The notes below the pieces were generated by a model. It saw only the letters and a list, made by a program, of their open reading frames with translations. It made no database searches and was not told the DNA's origin. A DNA stretch of 64,000 nucleotides from Caprimulgus europaeus (lineage: Eukaryota; Chordata; Aves; Caprimulgiformes; Caprimulgidae). The stretch covers positions 71,881,723 to 71,945,722 of the forward strand of contig OU015526.1 in NCBI GenBank assembly GCA_907165065.1, written 5' to 3'. How positions within the stretch are numbered: position 1 is the first letter of the stretch; each line of letters begins with the position of its first letter. The translations under genes were made by a program, and so were the position numbers. Positions 23,519 to 32,920 of the stretch are shown here, one piece after another.

Positions 23519-23605
23519 GTATTCCTGCTCCGGCATGGGGATTGGACTGGATGATCTTTCGAGGTCCCTTCCAATCCCTAATATTCTGTGATTCTGTGAT
23601 TCTGT

Positions 23606-25865
23606 AAATCCATGGGAAACATCCCAAAAAGCCTTTTAAAATGCTAACAATTTGAGTTGTTATATAGTGTTAGTAAAACTATAATTCATAAACTGAGGCA
23701 AAACAACAGAGAAATATAACCATATAGAGCATTAGCGGATAGAGAAATATTTTCTGAGCTTTCAGAATCATGGAATATTTTTAAGAAAGAAATTACAGGC
23801 ACAAAATAAGTGTATAAAATTGTAGTAAGTTCCTCTGTTATGGAAACAATGCTACTCAGCAGTAAATGGCAGTAAAAATAATTATTTCTTGCCAAAATAA
23901 ATTCAACTTTATATTTTATCATTTCAACAGTTTTATTAACAAGATAACTGTATTTTGCTCTCACAACTTTGAAAGCAGAACCATGTGAATTAATAGCTAA
24001 TTCAGATTTAAAATTAATGAGCTTTACTGCATTGATTTTTTTTTTCCAATTTTCAGGAACAGTATTTCCTTTAAATAGTCTTTCACATAATACACAATCT
24101 CATAAGTCCCAATTGAGTAACAATGAAGTCTCGTTAGTCTTTGTCACCTCATAATCATTCATACTGTATTTTAAACAAGCAACATAAATTGCTGGCTTGG
24201 GAAATTATTTTGGAGTTATGGAACAAATATGTGCCAGCTTAAGTTGGAGTTTGTTCTTGTAAAGCATTTGATACTAAAGAAGCTTTATTGGGCATACAAG
24301 AGTGTTTTCTCATAGAATTACCTTTTTTTTTTTGTAGGTTACTTCTCACATGTGTTAAACTGCCTACATACTTCATAATATCTCTATTTAAACCCAGCAT
24401 TTTTGAGAGGTGATAATGTCAGATTTATTTATTTATTTACTTTAAAATAATACTTCAAAGGAATTCAAAAGAAGAGAAAAAACATGCAGAGATAATTTTT
24501 TACAAGGAAAGAAGGAAGGAAGGAAGGAATTCCACAGGACAGGTGTTTGCTTTGAGGGATTTCTTTAATTTTCCCCATACCACATTTTCAAGACATCTGT
24601 TTCTGGCATTTTAAAAGCAAATATAATGGAATCAGGCCCACATTTGTTGACCCACAAGTTAAGTAAAGTTGACAAATTAAAAATCTACCTCTGGGGAGAG
24701 GGCCAACACAAATTTCACATATGGCTGAAGTGCCCTATGACTAATTTTGAGACTAGATGGTAGCTAAGATATGTCTAACACTGCACAAATTAACCCTTAA
24801 TGGATGTGTTTGTTTAATGTGAAGATTCATATTTTATCTTTCAGCAATATGCATTTAATATCATCTTGGTTTGTGTAGTTCATTATTTAGTGAACTAAAT
24901 AGTCCTACAGGGTCAGAACATGTTTTTCCAAATCTGGCCAATAGGCATCACGAAGCGTGGAAAGAGATCTACCATCATATACAATGTCAAATCACTATAA
25001 ACAGGAAAGGTGCTTCAGAGTCGGAGGGAGAGCAGATAGTGAGCAATTTTTACAGAAACAAAACTAGAATGATTAACTACTCTTTGGTTTACCAGAGAAG
25101 TTATACTTTCAGGGAGGAGGAGGTGAAGTGTTAGAAGTTCATAAAGCTTTTGAGCAAAAGAAGCTTTTAATTAAAGCTTCCACAATTTTGCAGATCACCT
25201 AAGACATGCTGCAATCTTTGCAAGGGTAGCTTCAGGTTTAGGCAGCCTAAAGAGAATGATTGAGATACAGTGCCATCAGAAGGCTGACATTAGGGATTAA
25301 TTTCCCTCTTTTTCTTAAGTGTTTCATTTCCTGTACCTTCAGAGGGTATGAACAGACCAGTTGATTAAAAATATAAGGCTTTGGTTCTAAGAGAACAAAT
25401 CCTTGATCAACTCAAGAAAGATAAACATAGGAAGTTTTAATCCTTATATTTTCTTTGTCTTAAAAAAACTAAATTAAAGAAGAAAGCCACTAGACAAGGA
25501 TTCACCCCTCCCCCATAGTCCAGCTATACATCTATCTTCCTTTATTCCATTTTAGATTCAATAAAATACTTGTAAGATTCGAACTGTCTAGTTTATCTTT
25601 TGACAAAGGTTTAGTGTTTAGAAGACAGATTGAATTTTGACATTTTGGATTTACTGACTTAAAGATTACTAAGATATCTAAGACTATTTACCATTCTGAA
25701 AGTATTAAATAAAATAAAAAGTAGATAGTGGATCCTTTAATGACTACCTTTCCCCTGATAATCTGAAAAAGGTAATGAAACTGTAATGTAATCCAGTTTG
25801 ATTTACTGAGTTGGCAGATCTGTCATGAAAATTTACAGAAAGGTGATCTTTATGCCAGGAAATGT
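23606..25865. other. AT-rich noncoding stretch
   Basis: No gene recognised. A (GGAA)n run is at 24505-24529 and a (TTTA)n-like run is near 24424-24440. Confidence 0.5.
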
Positions 25866-26454
25866 TGTGGTGGGTTGACCCTGGCTAGATGCTGGATGCC
25901 CACCAAAGCCCACTCTATCACCCCGCTCCTCAGCAAGGTGGGGAGGAGTAAAAATAAGATGGAACACAAAAACCAAACTCGTGGATTGAGACAAAGGCTG
26001 TTTAATAGAAGCAAAGCAAAGCTGTGCATGCAGAAGCAAAAGAACAAAATATTTATTCTCTACTTCCCATCAACAGGCGATGTTTGGCCACTTCCCAGGA
26101 AGCAGGGTTTTCATACGTGTTGGGGTTCCAGGAGGACAAACGGAAGTAACGAATGCCCCCCCCTTCCCCCTCCATTCTCCTTGCTTTATTTCTGAGCATA
26201 CATCATATGGTATGGAATATCCCTTTGGTCCGTTTGGGTCAGCTGTCCTGGCTGTGTCCCCTCCCAAGACCTTCCTCACCCCCAGCCTACTGGGGGAAAT
26301 GGCGGAGAGCCAGCCTTGGTGCCGTGTGAGCACTGCTCACCAGTAACCAAAACACTGGTGTGTTATCAACACCCCTTGAGCCACCAATACAAAACACAGC
26401 ACTCTGAGGGCTGCCACAGGGAAAATCAACTCCATCCCAGCCAGACCCAATGCA
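25866..26454 (-). mobile_element. 3' LTR of the provirus (short LTR type)
   Basis: On the minus strand this runs from TGCATTGGGTCTGG to AACCCACCACA, 589 bp. Polyadenylation-type signals on the minus strand are AATAAA (26052-26057) and ATTAAA (26001-26006). It follows the pol tail through a weak purine-rich stretch (GGGTGGAGAT), where a polypurine tract should lie. It shares only about the last 60 bp with the 5' LTR. If it were a separate solo LTR its flanks would match, but AATGT and ATCTC do not. Confidence 0.85.
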
Positions 26455-26774
26455 ATCTCCACCCATTATTCTATACCATTTGCGTCATGCTCAGGTCCCA
26501 CATAATTTGTACCCAGCATGCAGGTTTATACATTCTTATTAGCTCTGCCCCCCTGTCCTTTATCAGACAGATATCCCATGGGCTTCCTCCATTCCTCCAG
26601 ATGTTCACAAACAGGCTTTGACTTCAGCCTCTTCTGTCAAGATAGATGTTCAAAACAGGAGGAGCAGCATGTTTGATTGTTGGGCGCCAACACCAACTTG
26701 GTTCGGGTCATCATTGCACTCGCCTGGTTCCTTTCCTTACAAAACTCAATCTTTGTCAGTTTAGGTCATTCCTG
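26455..26774 (-). other. Provirus tail between integrase and 3' LTR
   Basis: About 320 bp with no open frame long enough for an envelope protein. It contains a 12-base match to the primer binding site region (minus strand TTGGCGCCCAAC at 26679-26690). Confidence 0.7.
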
Positions 26775-27524
26775 CTACATTCCTTCCTGTAACATAGAAC
26801 TCACATCACAGATTAGTTTCTCCCCCCTCAAGGTTAAATCTCCTTGAGGCACGCACCGGATCTCCCCATCCTTTCGCATTACCCACCAAGTACACCCAGG
26901 CCCTTGGGCAAAAACAATACCACGAATGGGTTTGCCTTTTCCCTTGGGAGAAGCAATCCATACTGCCTTCCCCAGCCACTTCTCTGTGTGCACTACAGGG
27001 ACCTTATCTCCTCCCACAGTATGTAGCGGTTTTGTTTGTGCAGGCCCAGGACAGTTAGCAGATCCTCTGGTGTTAACCAGCCAAGTAGCTTCCATTAAAT
27101 TTACATCCCAGTACTTCCATCCGCCATTGTCCAATGCCCTCAACATCATCTTTAACAGTCCATTGTATCTTTCAATCTTTCCATGGGCTTGTGGGTAATA
27201 GGGGATGTGGTACACCCACTCAATGCCATGTTTCTTTGCAAAGGAGTTTATGAGGTTATTTCGAAAATGAGTCCCATTGTCCGATTCAATTCTTTCTGGG
27301 GTACCATGTCTCCACAAATTTTGTCTTTCAAGGCCTAAGATGGTGTTTCGGGCAGTGGCATGGTTTACAGGGTATGTTTCTAGCCAACCAGTAGTTGCTT
27401 CCACCAAGGTGAGTATGTAGCGCTTGCCATGGCGTGTTCGTGGCAGTGGTCCAATATAGTCGATTTGCTGGGCCTCACCATATCGAAAGCCCAGCCACCG
27501 CCCTCTGTTCCAGGGAGATTTTAT
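26775..27524 (-). pseudogene. ERV integrase: catalytic core and C-terminal domain
   Basis: An open frame of about 250 codons encodes the integrase core, which joins viral DNA ends to host DNA. The first catalytic aspartate lies in QIDYIGPLP (codon at 27459-27461). The second is in ESDNGTHF and the catalytic glutamate in GKIERYNG, 35 residues apart, giving the D,D-35-E signature. The C-terminal part (KAVWIASPKGKGKPIRGIVF, then CTWWVMRKDGE) has the basic, beta-rich look of the DNA-binding domain. All three catalytic residues are present. The frame is cut off from the zinc-binding region by a TAA stop at 27525-27527 and ends at a stop at 26775. Confidence 0.9.
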
Positions 27525-27941
27525 TTATGTGGCTCGCTTGATTGCAGCACATGTTTCACATTCATGAGTGACCTGTGTGATGGCTTCCATGGTCAGGTCC
27601 ACCCCTCAAACACGAGCCCATCGATATGTTGCATCTCTCTCTAGATGTCCCGATGTTTCATGGGCCCATCGAGCTACAAATAGCTCACCTTTACGCTCCC
27701 AGTCCAAGTCCATGGGAGCTACTTCAATTTTTGCAGTCTTATTTATATGTTCATTGTTTTGATGTTCTGTGGCACGGCTTTTGGGCACGTGAGCATCTAC
27801 GTGACGTACCTTTACAGTCATGTTTTCTACTCGAGCAGCAATGTCCTGCCACAATGCAGCAGCCCAGATGGGTTTACCCCCGTGCTGCCAATTGGTCTTC
27901 TTCCACTGCTGCAGCCATCCCCACAGGGCATTAGCCACCAT
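27525..27941 (-). pseudogene. ERV RNase H end and integrase HHCC zinc domain
   Basis: In the same frame as its neighbours, this covers the last part of RNase H (VRHVDAHVPKS, with the late histidine/aspartate motif) followed by the integrase amino-terminal zinc-binding motif. The histidines are in WAHETSGH and the cysteines in HECETC. A TGA at 27606-27608 splits the HHCC motif between its histidine and cysteine halves. It is bounded by stops at 27942-27944 (TAG) and 27525-27527 (TAA). Confidence 0.85.
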
Positions 27942-28340
27942 CTAGGAGTCAGCGTAGAGATAGAGGACTGGCCACTTTTCTCGTTCAGCAATCTTTAGGG
28001 CTAGTTGGATGGCTTTCACTTCTGCAAACTGACTTGACTCGCTTTCTCCTTCAGTGGCCTCGGTGACTTGTCGTGTGGGACTCCACACAGCAGCTTTCCA
28101 CTTCCACTTCCGATGGTTTCCTACCACACAGCAGGATTCATCAGTAAACAGAGCATAACGCCTTTCGTCTTCTGATGACTCATTATACGGTGGTGCCTCT
28201 TGAGCACGAACCACCTCCTCAGGCTGTACTACAAAATCTCTGCCTTCTGGCCAGTCCATGATCTCTTCCACGATTCCTGAATGGTTGGGATTCCCTAGTT
28301 GAGCTCGTTGCATGATCAGTGCTACCCACTTACTCCACAT
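27942..28340 (-). pseudogene. ERV RNase H domain
   Basis: 132 codons encode the RNase H domain, which removes the RNA strand during reverse transcription. Catalytic acidic residues are visible in order: Asp in ALFTDES (residue 67 from the first Met), Glu in SSQFAEVKA (107) and Asp in LYLYADS (131). The frame stops directly after the third motif. The preceding 390 bp carry further stops. Confidence 0.88.
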
Positions 28341-28731
28341 AGCACTGGTTGCATGATGTGTAGAAGGAATATTTCCTTAAAACATCCAGTGTAGCACAGG
28401 CAATCGCAGTGCCAGTTGGAGATGCGCTTCTGTACCAACAACTTCTGAAGCGGCGCAAACCCCCTCATATGCTGCTAGTATCTCCTTTTCAGTGGGCTTC
28501 TGATCCACGATACCCCCGGCTCCAAAACCCTAATGGCTGACCTCGGGTTTTTCCTGATGTTTTCTGCCAGACGCTCCAGGTGAGACCATGGTCCCCAGCT
28601 GCAGTGTAGAGTACATTTTGCACAGCTGGTCCTGTTCAGATAGGCCCAAGAGCCATTGCACGAGCTATTTCTTGTTTGGTACGCTCAAAGGCTTGTTGTT
28701 GCTCAAGGCCCCACTCTAAACAGTTCTTCTT
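28341..28731 (-). pseudogene. ERV reverse transcriptase connection region, decayed
   Basis: This links the thumb of the reverse transcriptase to RNase H. Short pol-like stretches such as QQQAFERTKQEIARAMALG are visible, but several stops in all frames show heavier decay than in neighbouring parts. Confidence 0.65.
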
Positions 28732-29136
28732 TCAAGTTACTCGATAGAGAGGTCTCACAAGCTGACTATAACCTGGAACATGCATTCTCCAAAATCCCAC
28801 AAGACCTAGGAATACTTGTGTTTCCTTCTTGTTAGCTGGTGGAGACATAGCTGCTATCTTGTTAACCACATCCATAGGCACATGACGGCGTCCATCCTGC
28901 CATTTTATTCCCAAGAACTGATTCTCTTGTGCAGGTCCCTTGACCTTGCTTTTCTTAATAACAAAACCAGCTCTCAGAAGAATCTGAATTACTCTTTTTC
29001 CCTTCTCAAACACTTCTTCTGCCTTATTGCCCCATACGATGATGTCATCAATGTATTGTAGATGTTCAGAGGCATCACCCTTTCTCAGTGCATTTTGAAT
29101 TGGACCATGACAAATAGTGGGGCTGTGTTTCCACCC
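28732..29136 (-). pseudogene. ERV reverse transcriptase, palm (YIDD) and thumb
   Basis: This open stretch holds the catalytic box YIDD (codons at 29044-29055), the polymerase active site with two aspartates. It is followed by LLRAGFVIKKSK, the FLGIKW motif, and a thumb region ending VGFWRMHVPGYS. The frame is separated from the first half of the enzyme by a TAG stop at 29137-29139, which falls between the WNRLP motif and the YIDD box. It ends at a TGA at 28732. Confidence 0.9.
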
Positions 29137-29648
29137 CTAGGGCAGTCGATTCCAGGTGTATTGGACACCCTTCCAAGTGAAAGCAAACCGTGGCCTGCAC
29201 TCTGCTGCCAAAGGAATGGAGAAAAATGCATTGGCAACGTCTATGGTGGCGTACCACTTGGCTGCCTTGGATGCCAGTTCATATTGGAGCTCTAACATGT
29301 CCGGCACGGCAGCGCTCAGTGGTGATGTCACTTCATTTAGGCCACGGTAGTCTACTGTTAACCTCCACGCTCCGTCAGACTTTTGCACTGGCCATATGGG
29401 GCTATTAAAAGGTGAATGAGTCTTGCTGATGACTCCTTGGCTCTCCAGATAACGAATCAGTTCACGAATGGGAGCCAAGGAGTCTTGGTTTGAACAATAT
29501 TGCTGCTGGTGCACTGTCCTGGTGGCAACTGGCACCTGTTGTTCTTCAACTTGTAGCAATCCCACAACGAAGGGATCTTCTGAGAGGCCAGTCGGGTTGA
29601 CAGCTGCTTGACCTTGTCTGTGTTCACAGTGGCCACACCAAAAGCCCA
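29137..29648 (-). pseudogene. ERV reverse transcriptase, fingers and first palm half
   Basis: This encodes the amino-terminal half of the reverse transcriptase. Visible motifs are SPIWPVQKSDGAWRLTVDYR (fingers), YATIDVANAFFSIPL (palm motif A with the first catalytic Asp) and FAFTWKGVQYTWNRLP, where the TAG stop falls. The open frame extends upstream to 29748 and overlaps the protease frame there by about 100 bp. Overlap or frameshift at a pro/pol boundary is normal in retroviruses, but here decay cannot be excluded. Confidence 0.9.
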
Positions 29649-29933
29649 TCAGTACCCCTTTGGGTCTCGGAAGTACCTTCTCATGATATAGTGGATGCCA
29701 AGGATGCAAGGGGCTTCTGGGCCAGTCACAATGGGGTGTTTTTGCCATTTGTTTCCTGTCAAGCTGACCTCAGCCTCCAACACAGACAATTCCTGGCATC
29801 CCCCTGTCACTCTGGATATCCAGATGGGTTCTGTGCCCTTGTATCGTGATGGCACCAACGTACACTGCGCACCAGTGTCAACCAGAACCTTATACTTTTG
29901 TGGACCTGATGTGCCAGGCCATCGGATCCACAC
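29649..29933 (-). pseudogene. ERV aspartic protease
   Basis: 94 codons contain the retroviral protease active site VLVDTGAQCTLVP (Asp at residue 19 from the first Met). Near the end is a GxHY-type stretch (CILGIHYIMRRYF), similar to the conserved late protease motif. The protease matures the Gag and Pol polyproteins. It lies between the gag remnants and reverse transcriptase, as expected. Confidence 0.88.
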
Positions 29934-29987
29934 TGTCCAATATACACGATCGTCTCTTTCCTCCTCCTGGCTGAAGGCAGGGACCCT

Positions 29988-31240
29988 CTACTCCTGTTCT
30001 TCATCAGAGTATTCACTGTCTGACCTTTGTAGTGCCAGACCAGAAGTCCCCTCACCAGGGTCGAGGGAGGTGACTTCAGTTTTTCTGTGTCTGGAAGATC
30101 GTTGATTACCTTCCTGGACGTCAGCACCAGCTACACTGAAAACCTTCTTAATTGGTCCTTTCTTAATGGCTGTTTTCCCCCTCAATTCAAGTACACGGGC
30201 CTCCAGTTTAAAGGTAGGTTCACCATCCCAGTTCCTCATGTCCTCCCCCAGTCATGCAAAAAGAACCAGAGTGCACCACATGGCATACATCGGGGGCTCC
30301 CTTTCCCTCTGGATGGGGCAGGAGAAGATTGATTCCTTGGGATGCCTTTGACAGCCACGGTGCTGGCCCTTAGGGACGAGGAGGTACAGAGATTTTCTTT
30401 GAAATTTTGAAGCCACGAAGACACTCTTTCTACAGTTGGTGTCTCCACATCGGGGGAATACATTGCTGCCAAGCTGTTAGCATATGGCAGTGGGGCACTT
30501 TGGATTACCTTCCTCCACATGGCCTGTGTGCACAGGACATCCTCTGGATCTTGGGAGTCCTCATCATTGTCAGCATCACTGTAAATGAATTCCAGCACTG
30601 CTAGTTCTCTCAGATACTGGATACCTTCATCTGCCATAGTCCACTTGCCCGGGGAATTCATAAGGTCGTCTTTGAATGGGTATCAAGCTCTCACACTAGA
30701 GAGGAGCCATCTCCAGAGACTGCAAATTGCCGCCTCTCTTCCAATTCCTCTCTCAATCCCACGGTTTCTAGCCAGGGATCCCAGCTGTTGGGCTTCCCTT
30801 CCTTCCAGTTGCTGGCTGTCGGCCCCATTATCCCAGCATCGGAGCAGCCAGGCAGCAATCTGCTCACCTGGCTGGCAGCTGTAATCTTTCCGCATGTCTC
30901 TAAGTTCTGATGAGGTCAGGGACCGGGTAGTTTCTGCTTCTTGTTTTAGTTCTCTCACTCCCTCCTCCAAGTTCCTCATCGAAGGACCAGCTTCTTGATC
31001 CTCTTCTTCCTCTGCCCTCACTAATCGACGATATGGACCAGTGGTTCTCCTTGTCCACTGTTTCTTTTTCACCACTGGGGTAATTACTGTAGCTGTTTGG
31101 ATCCCTGTCTCAACCATGGTGTCCTCAACCACAGTCCTCTGAGAGTACTGAACTGTGGCTCGACAGGCACAGGCCAGGCCCCAGTACAGTGCTAGAAGCT
31201 GCTGGTTCTCATTGGGGTAGGCCAGGCACCCTTCCATCAA
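29988..31240 (-). pseudogene. ERV gag remnants
   Basis: Three consecutive open pieces (30683-31240, 30236-30661 and 29988-30239) lie where gag is expected. The first has a coiled-coil-like acidic/basic part (NLEEGVRELKQEAETTRSL) and a stretch CQPGEQIAAWLLRCWDNGA that I associate with avian ERVL-type gag capsid. The second continues with GIQYLRELAVLEFIYSD and SAPLPYANSLA. The third is charged (LEARVLELRGKTAIKKGP). No CCHC zinc knuckle was seen. Stops or frame changes at about 30672 and 30237 break the frame. Confidence 0.8.
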
Positions 31241-31830
31241 GTGACACGCTAGTTTGTGAGGGTTGTGTGCTTCTTCAGGTGTAAAATCTCAGGCTATGGG
31301 AGGTGATAACCGTCCTAGGAACCTGCCCAAATCCTTCCACACCCCCTGCCACCCAGGGACCGGACGCTTCAGGGCACTTTTCAGTATTTCATCACCCAAA
31401 AGCTGCCTTCTCTTACACCAGGACGAGACTAAATTCCACAAAAACCATAATATTCCAACAGTATTAGTAGTAATAAACAGCTCACATACGGGTGAACAAG
31501 GACCTTGGGAACCTGCATAATAAAGCCATCTACATTAACTTCAGGTAGGGAAAGGGACTAAGCACATAGTCACTATTTGTATCAGCACATTCCCAAGTTC
31601 CTTCATATTCCCCACAGAACAGCTCCTCCAGCACAGCAAAGCTAAGAATGTCAGCATGAAGCCCATAGCTGTTTCTGTTATCAACATGTTCCCAAACTGA
31701 GCAGAAACAGAGACAAGCAATGCTACCAGCAGAGAGAGAAAAAAAACAACACTGTGACCTGCACAGGAGCTCACTGCTTAATAACTACTGCAGCTGAAGC
31801 ACGCTAAATGTAAAACTGCTGTTGTCTTGA
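31241..31830 (-). other. ERV leader and gag start region
   Basis: From the primer binding site to the first preserved gag piece. A 77-codon open frame (31541-31774) rich in hydrophobic residues is present but cannot be assigned. The true gag start was not located. Confidence 0.5.
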
Positions 31831-31848
31831 GCCCCACGTTGGGCGCCA
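31831..31848 (-). promoter_or_regulatory. Primer binding site, lysine tRNA type
   Basis: The minus strand reads TGGCGCCCAACGTGGGGC. This is the 18 bases complementary to the 3' end of tRNA-Lys1,2, as used by foamy viruses and some beta-type retroviruses. It lies 8 bases inside the end of the 5' LTR, a somewhat wider gap than the usual 1-3 bases. Confidence 0.9.
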
Positions 31849-31856
31849 AAGAAGAC

Positions 31857-32915
31857 TGTGGTGGGTTGACCCTGGCTAGAGGCCAGATGCGATGCCCACC
31901 AAAGCCCACTCTATCACTCCCCCTCCTCAACTGGGCTGGGGGAGAAAAATATAATTAAAAGCTCCTGGGTGGAGATAAGGACAGAGAGAGATCACTCACC
32001 AGTTACTGGCACGGGCAAAACAGACTCGACTTGGGGGAAAAAAACAAATTTACTTTATTACTAATCAAAATCAGAGGATAATGAGAAGTAAAACCAAATC
32101 TTAAAACACCTCCCCCACCCCTCCCTTCTTCCTGGGCTTAATTTCTTTCCCGATTTCCACCTCCTCCCCCCAGCAGCACAAGGGGACAGGGGATGGGGGC
32201 TTGAAGTCAGTTCATCACACCTGTTTTTGCCGCTTCTTCCTCCTCAGGGGGAGGATTCCTTCCCCCAGACCAGCGTGGGGTCCCTCTCATGGGAGACAGT
32301 CCTCCACAGACTTTTCCAACGTGAGTCCTTCCCATGACTGACAGTTCTTCACTAACTGCTTTACCATGGGTCCTTTCCATGGCATACAGTCCTTCAGGAA
32401 CAGACTGCTCCGGCACGGGTCCCCCACAGGGTCAAAGCCTCCTTTGGGCATCCACCTGCTCTGGCGTGGGGTCCTCCACAGGCTACAGGTGGTCATCTGC
32501 TCCACCATGGACCTCCATGGGCTGCAGGGGGACAGCCTGCCTCACCATGGTCTTCCCCACAGGCTGCGGGGAATCTCTGTTCTGGTGCCTGGAGCACCTC
32601 CTCCCCCTCTTTCTTCACTGACCTTGGTGACTGTGGAGTGGTTTCTCTTACATCTTCTCACTCCTCTCTCCGGCTGCAAAGTGTGCAGTGTTTTTTTTCC
32701 GCTCTCTTCCTTTTTTTTTTCTTAATTATGTTATCACAGAGGCGTCACTGATTGGCTCGGCCTTGGCCAGCAGCGGGTCCGTTCCTGTAGCCGGCTGGCA
32801 TTGGCTGTGTCAGGTCAGACGTGGGGGAAGCTTCTGGCAGCTTCTCTCACAGAAGCCACCCCATGTCCCCCTCCCCCTGGCTGCTACCAAAACCTTGCCA
32901 TGCAAACCCAATACA
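31857..32915 (-). mobile_element. 5' LTR of the provirus (long LTR type)
   Basis: On the minus strand this runs from TGTATTGGGTTTGCATGG to AACCCACCACA, 1,059 bp. AATAAA on the minus strand is at 32054-32059. U3 contains an extended region of imperfect repeats (32310-32575). It is the same family as the solo LTR at 3994-4559, not the 3' LTR of its own provirus. Its own immediate flanks (AAGAC inside, AATGT outside) do not match, so it is not an independent solo insertion. Confidence 0.88.
32310..32575. repeat. Degenerate tandem repeat in LTR U3
   Basis: Four to six imperfect units of about 40-70 bp share CTGCTC-x-ACCATGG or CTCCGGCACGGG blocks, followed by CTCCACAGGCTGC-like blocks. They form a decayed minisatellite inside the long LTR. 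It is missing from the shorter solo LTR at 3994-4559. Confidence 0.65.
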
Positions 32916-32920
32916 AATGT

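Larger units (their letters stand above)
22499..23605 (+). mobile_element. CR1 LINE retrotransposon, 5'-truncated, fairly young
   Basis: A 1.1 kb CR1 3' part in plus orientation ends with three ATTCTGTG-type octamers at about 23583-23605, the CR1 terminal signature. It covers the second half of the reverse transcriptase and the whole 3' end. Coding frames are much better preserved than in the copy at 9400-10860. CR1 elements insert without target duplications and are usually 5'-truncated, as here. Confidence 0.95.
25866..32915 (-). mobile_element. Complete but defective endogenous retrovirus, ERVL-like, without env
   Basis: A 7,050 bp provirus is bounded by the direct repeat AATGT (25861-25865 and 32916-32920). 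Its outer ends are TG...CA in minus orientation. On the minus strand the order is 5' LTR, primer binding site, gag, protease, reverse transcriptase, RNase H, integrase, a 320 bp tail and 3' LTR. There is no space for env. Stops and frame changes interrupt gag and pol, so it cannot produce full proteins. The 5-bp duplication, the lack of env and the integrase and reverse transcriptase sequence resemble avian ERVL-type (class III, spuma-related) elements. Class assignment is from memory and should be treated as likely rather than certain. The LTRs differ strongly in length and sequence. Confidence 0.93.

Noticed and set aside
25866..26454. Left LTR as an independent solo LTR next to an unrelated provirus
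   Set aside because: Its own flanks (AATGT and ATCTC) do not match, and the pol tail runs straight into it. The AATGT on its outer side pairs with the AATGT beyond the far LTR instead.
26455..26774. Envelope gene remnant
   Set aside because: Only 320 bp is available, with no open frame and no signal peptide or membrane anchor. The element appears to lack env.
26844..27198. Plus-strand open frames opposite the integrase
   Set aside because: They are shadows of the minus-strand pol coding sequence. The same applies to the plus-strand frames throughout 26.8-31.5 kb.
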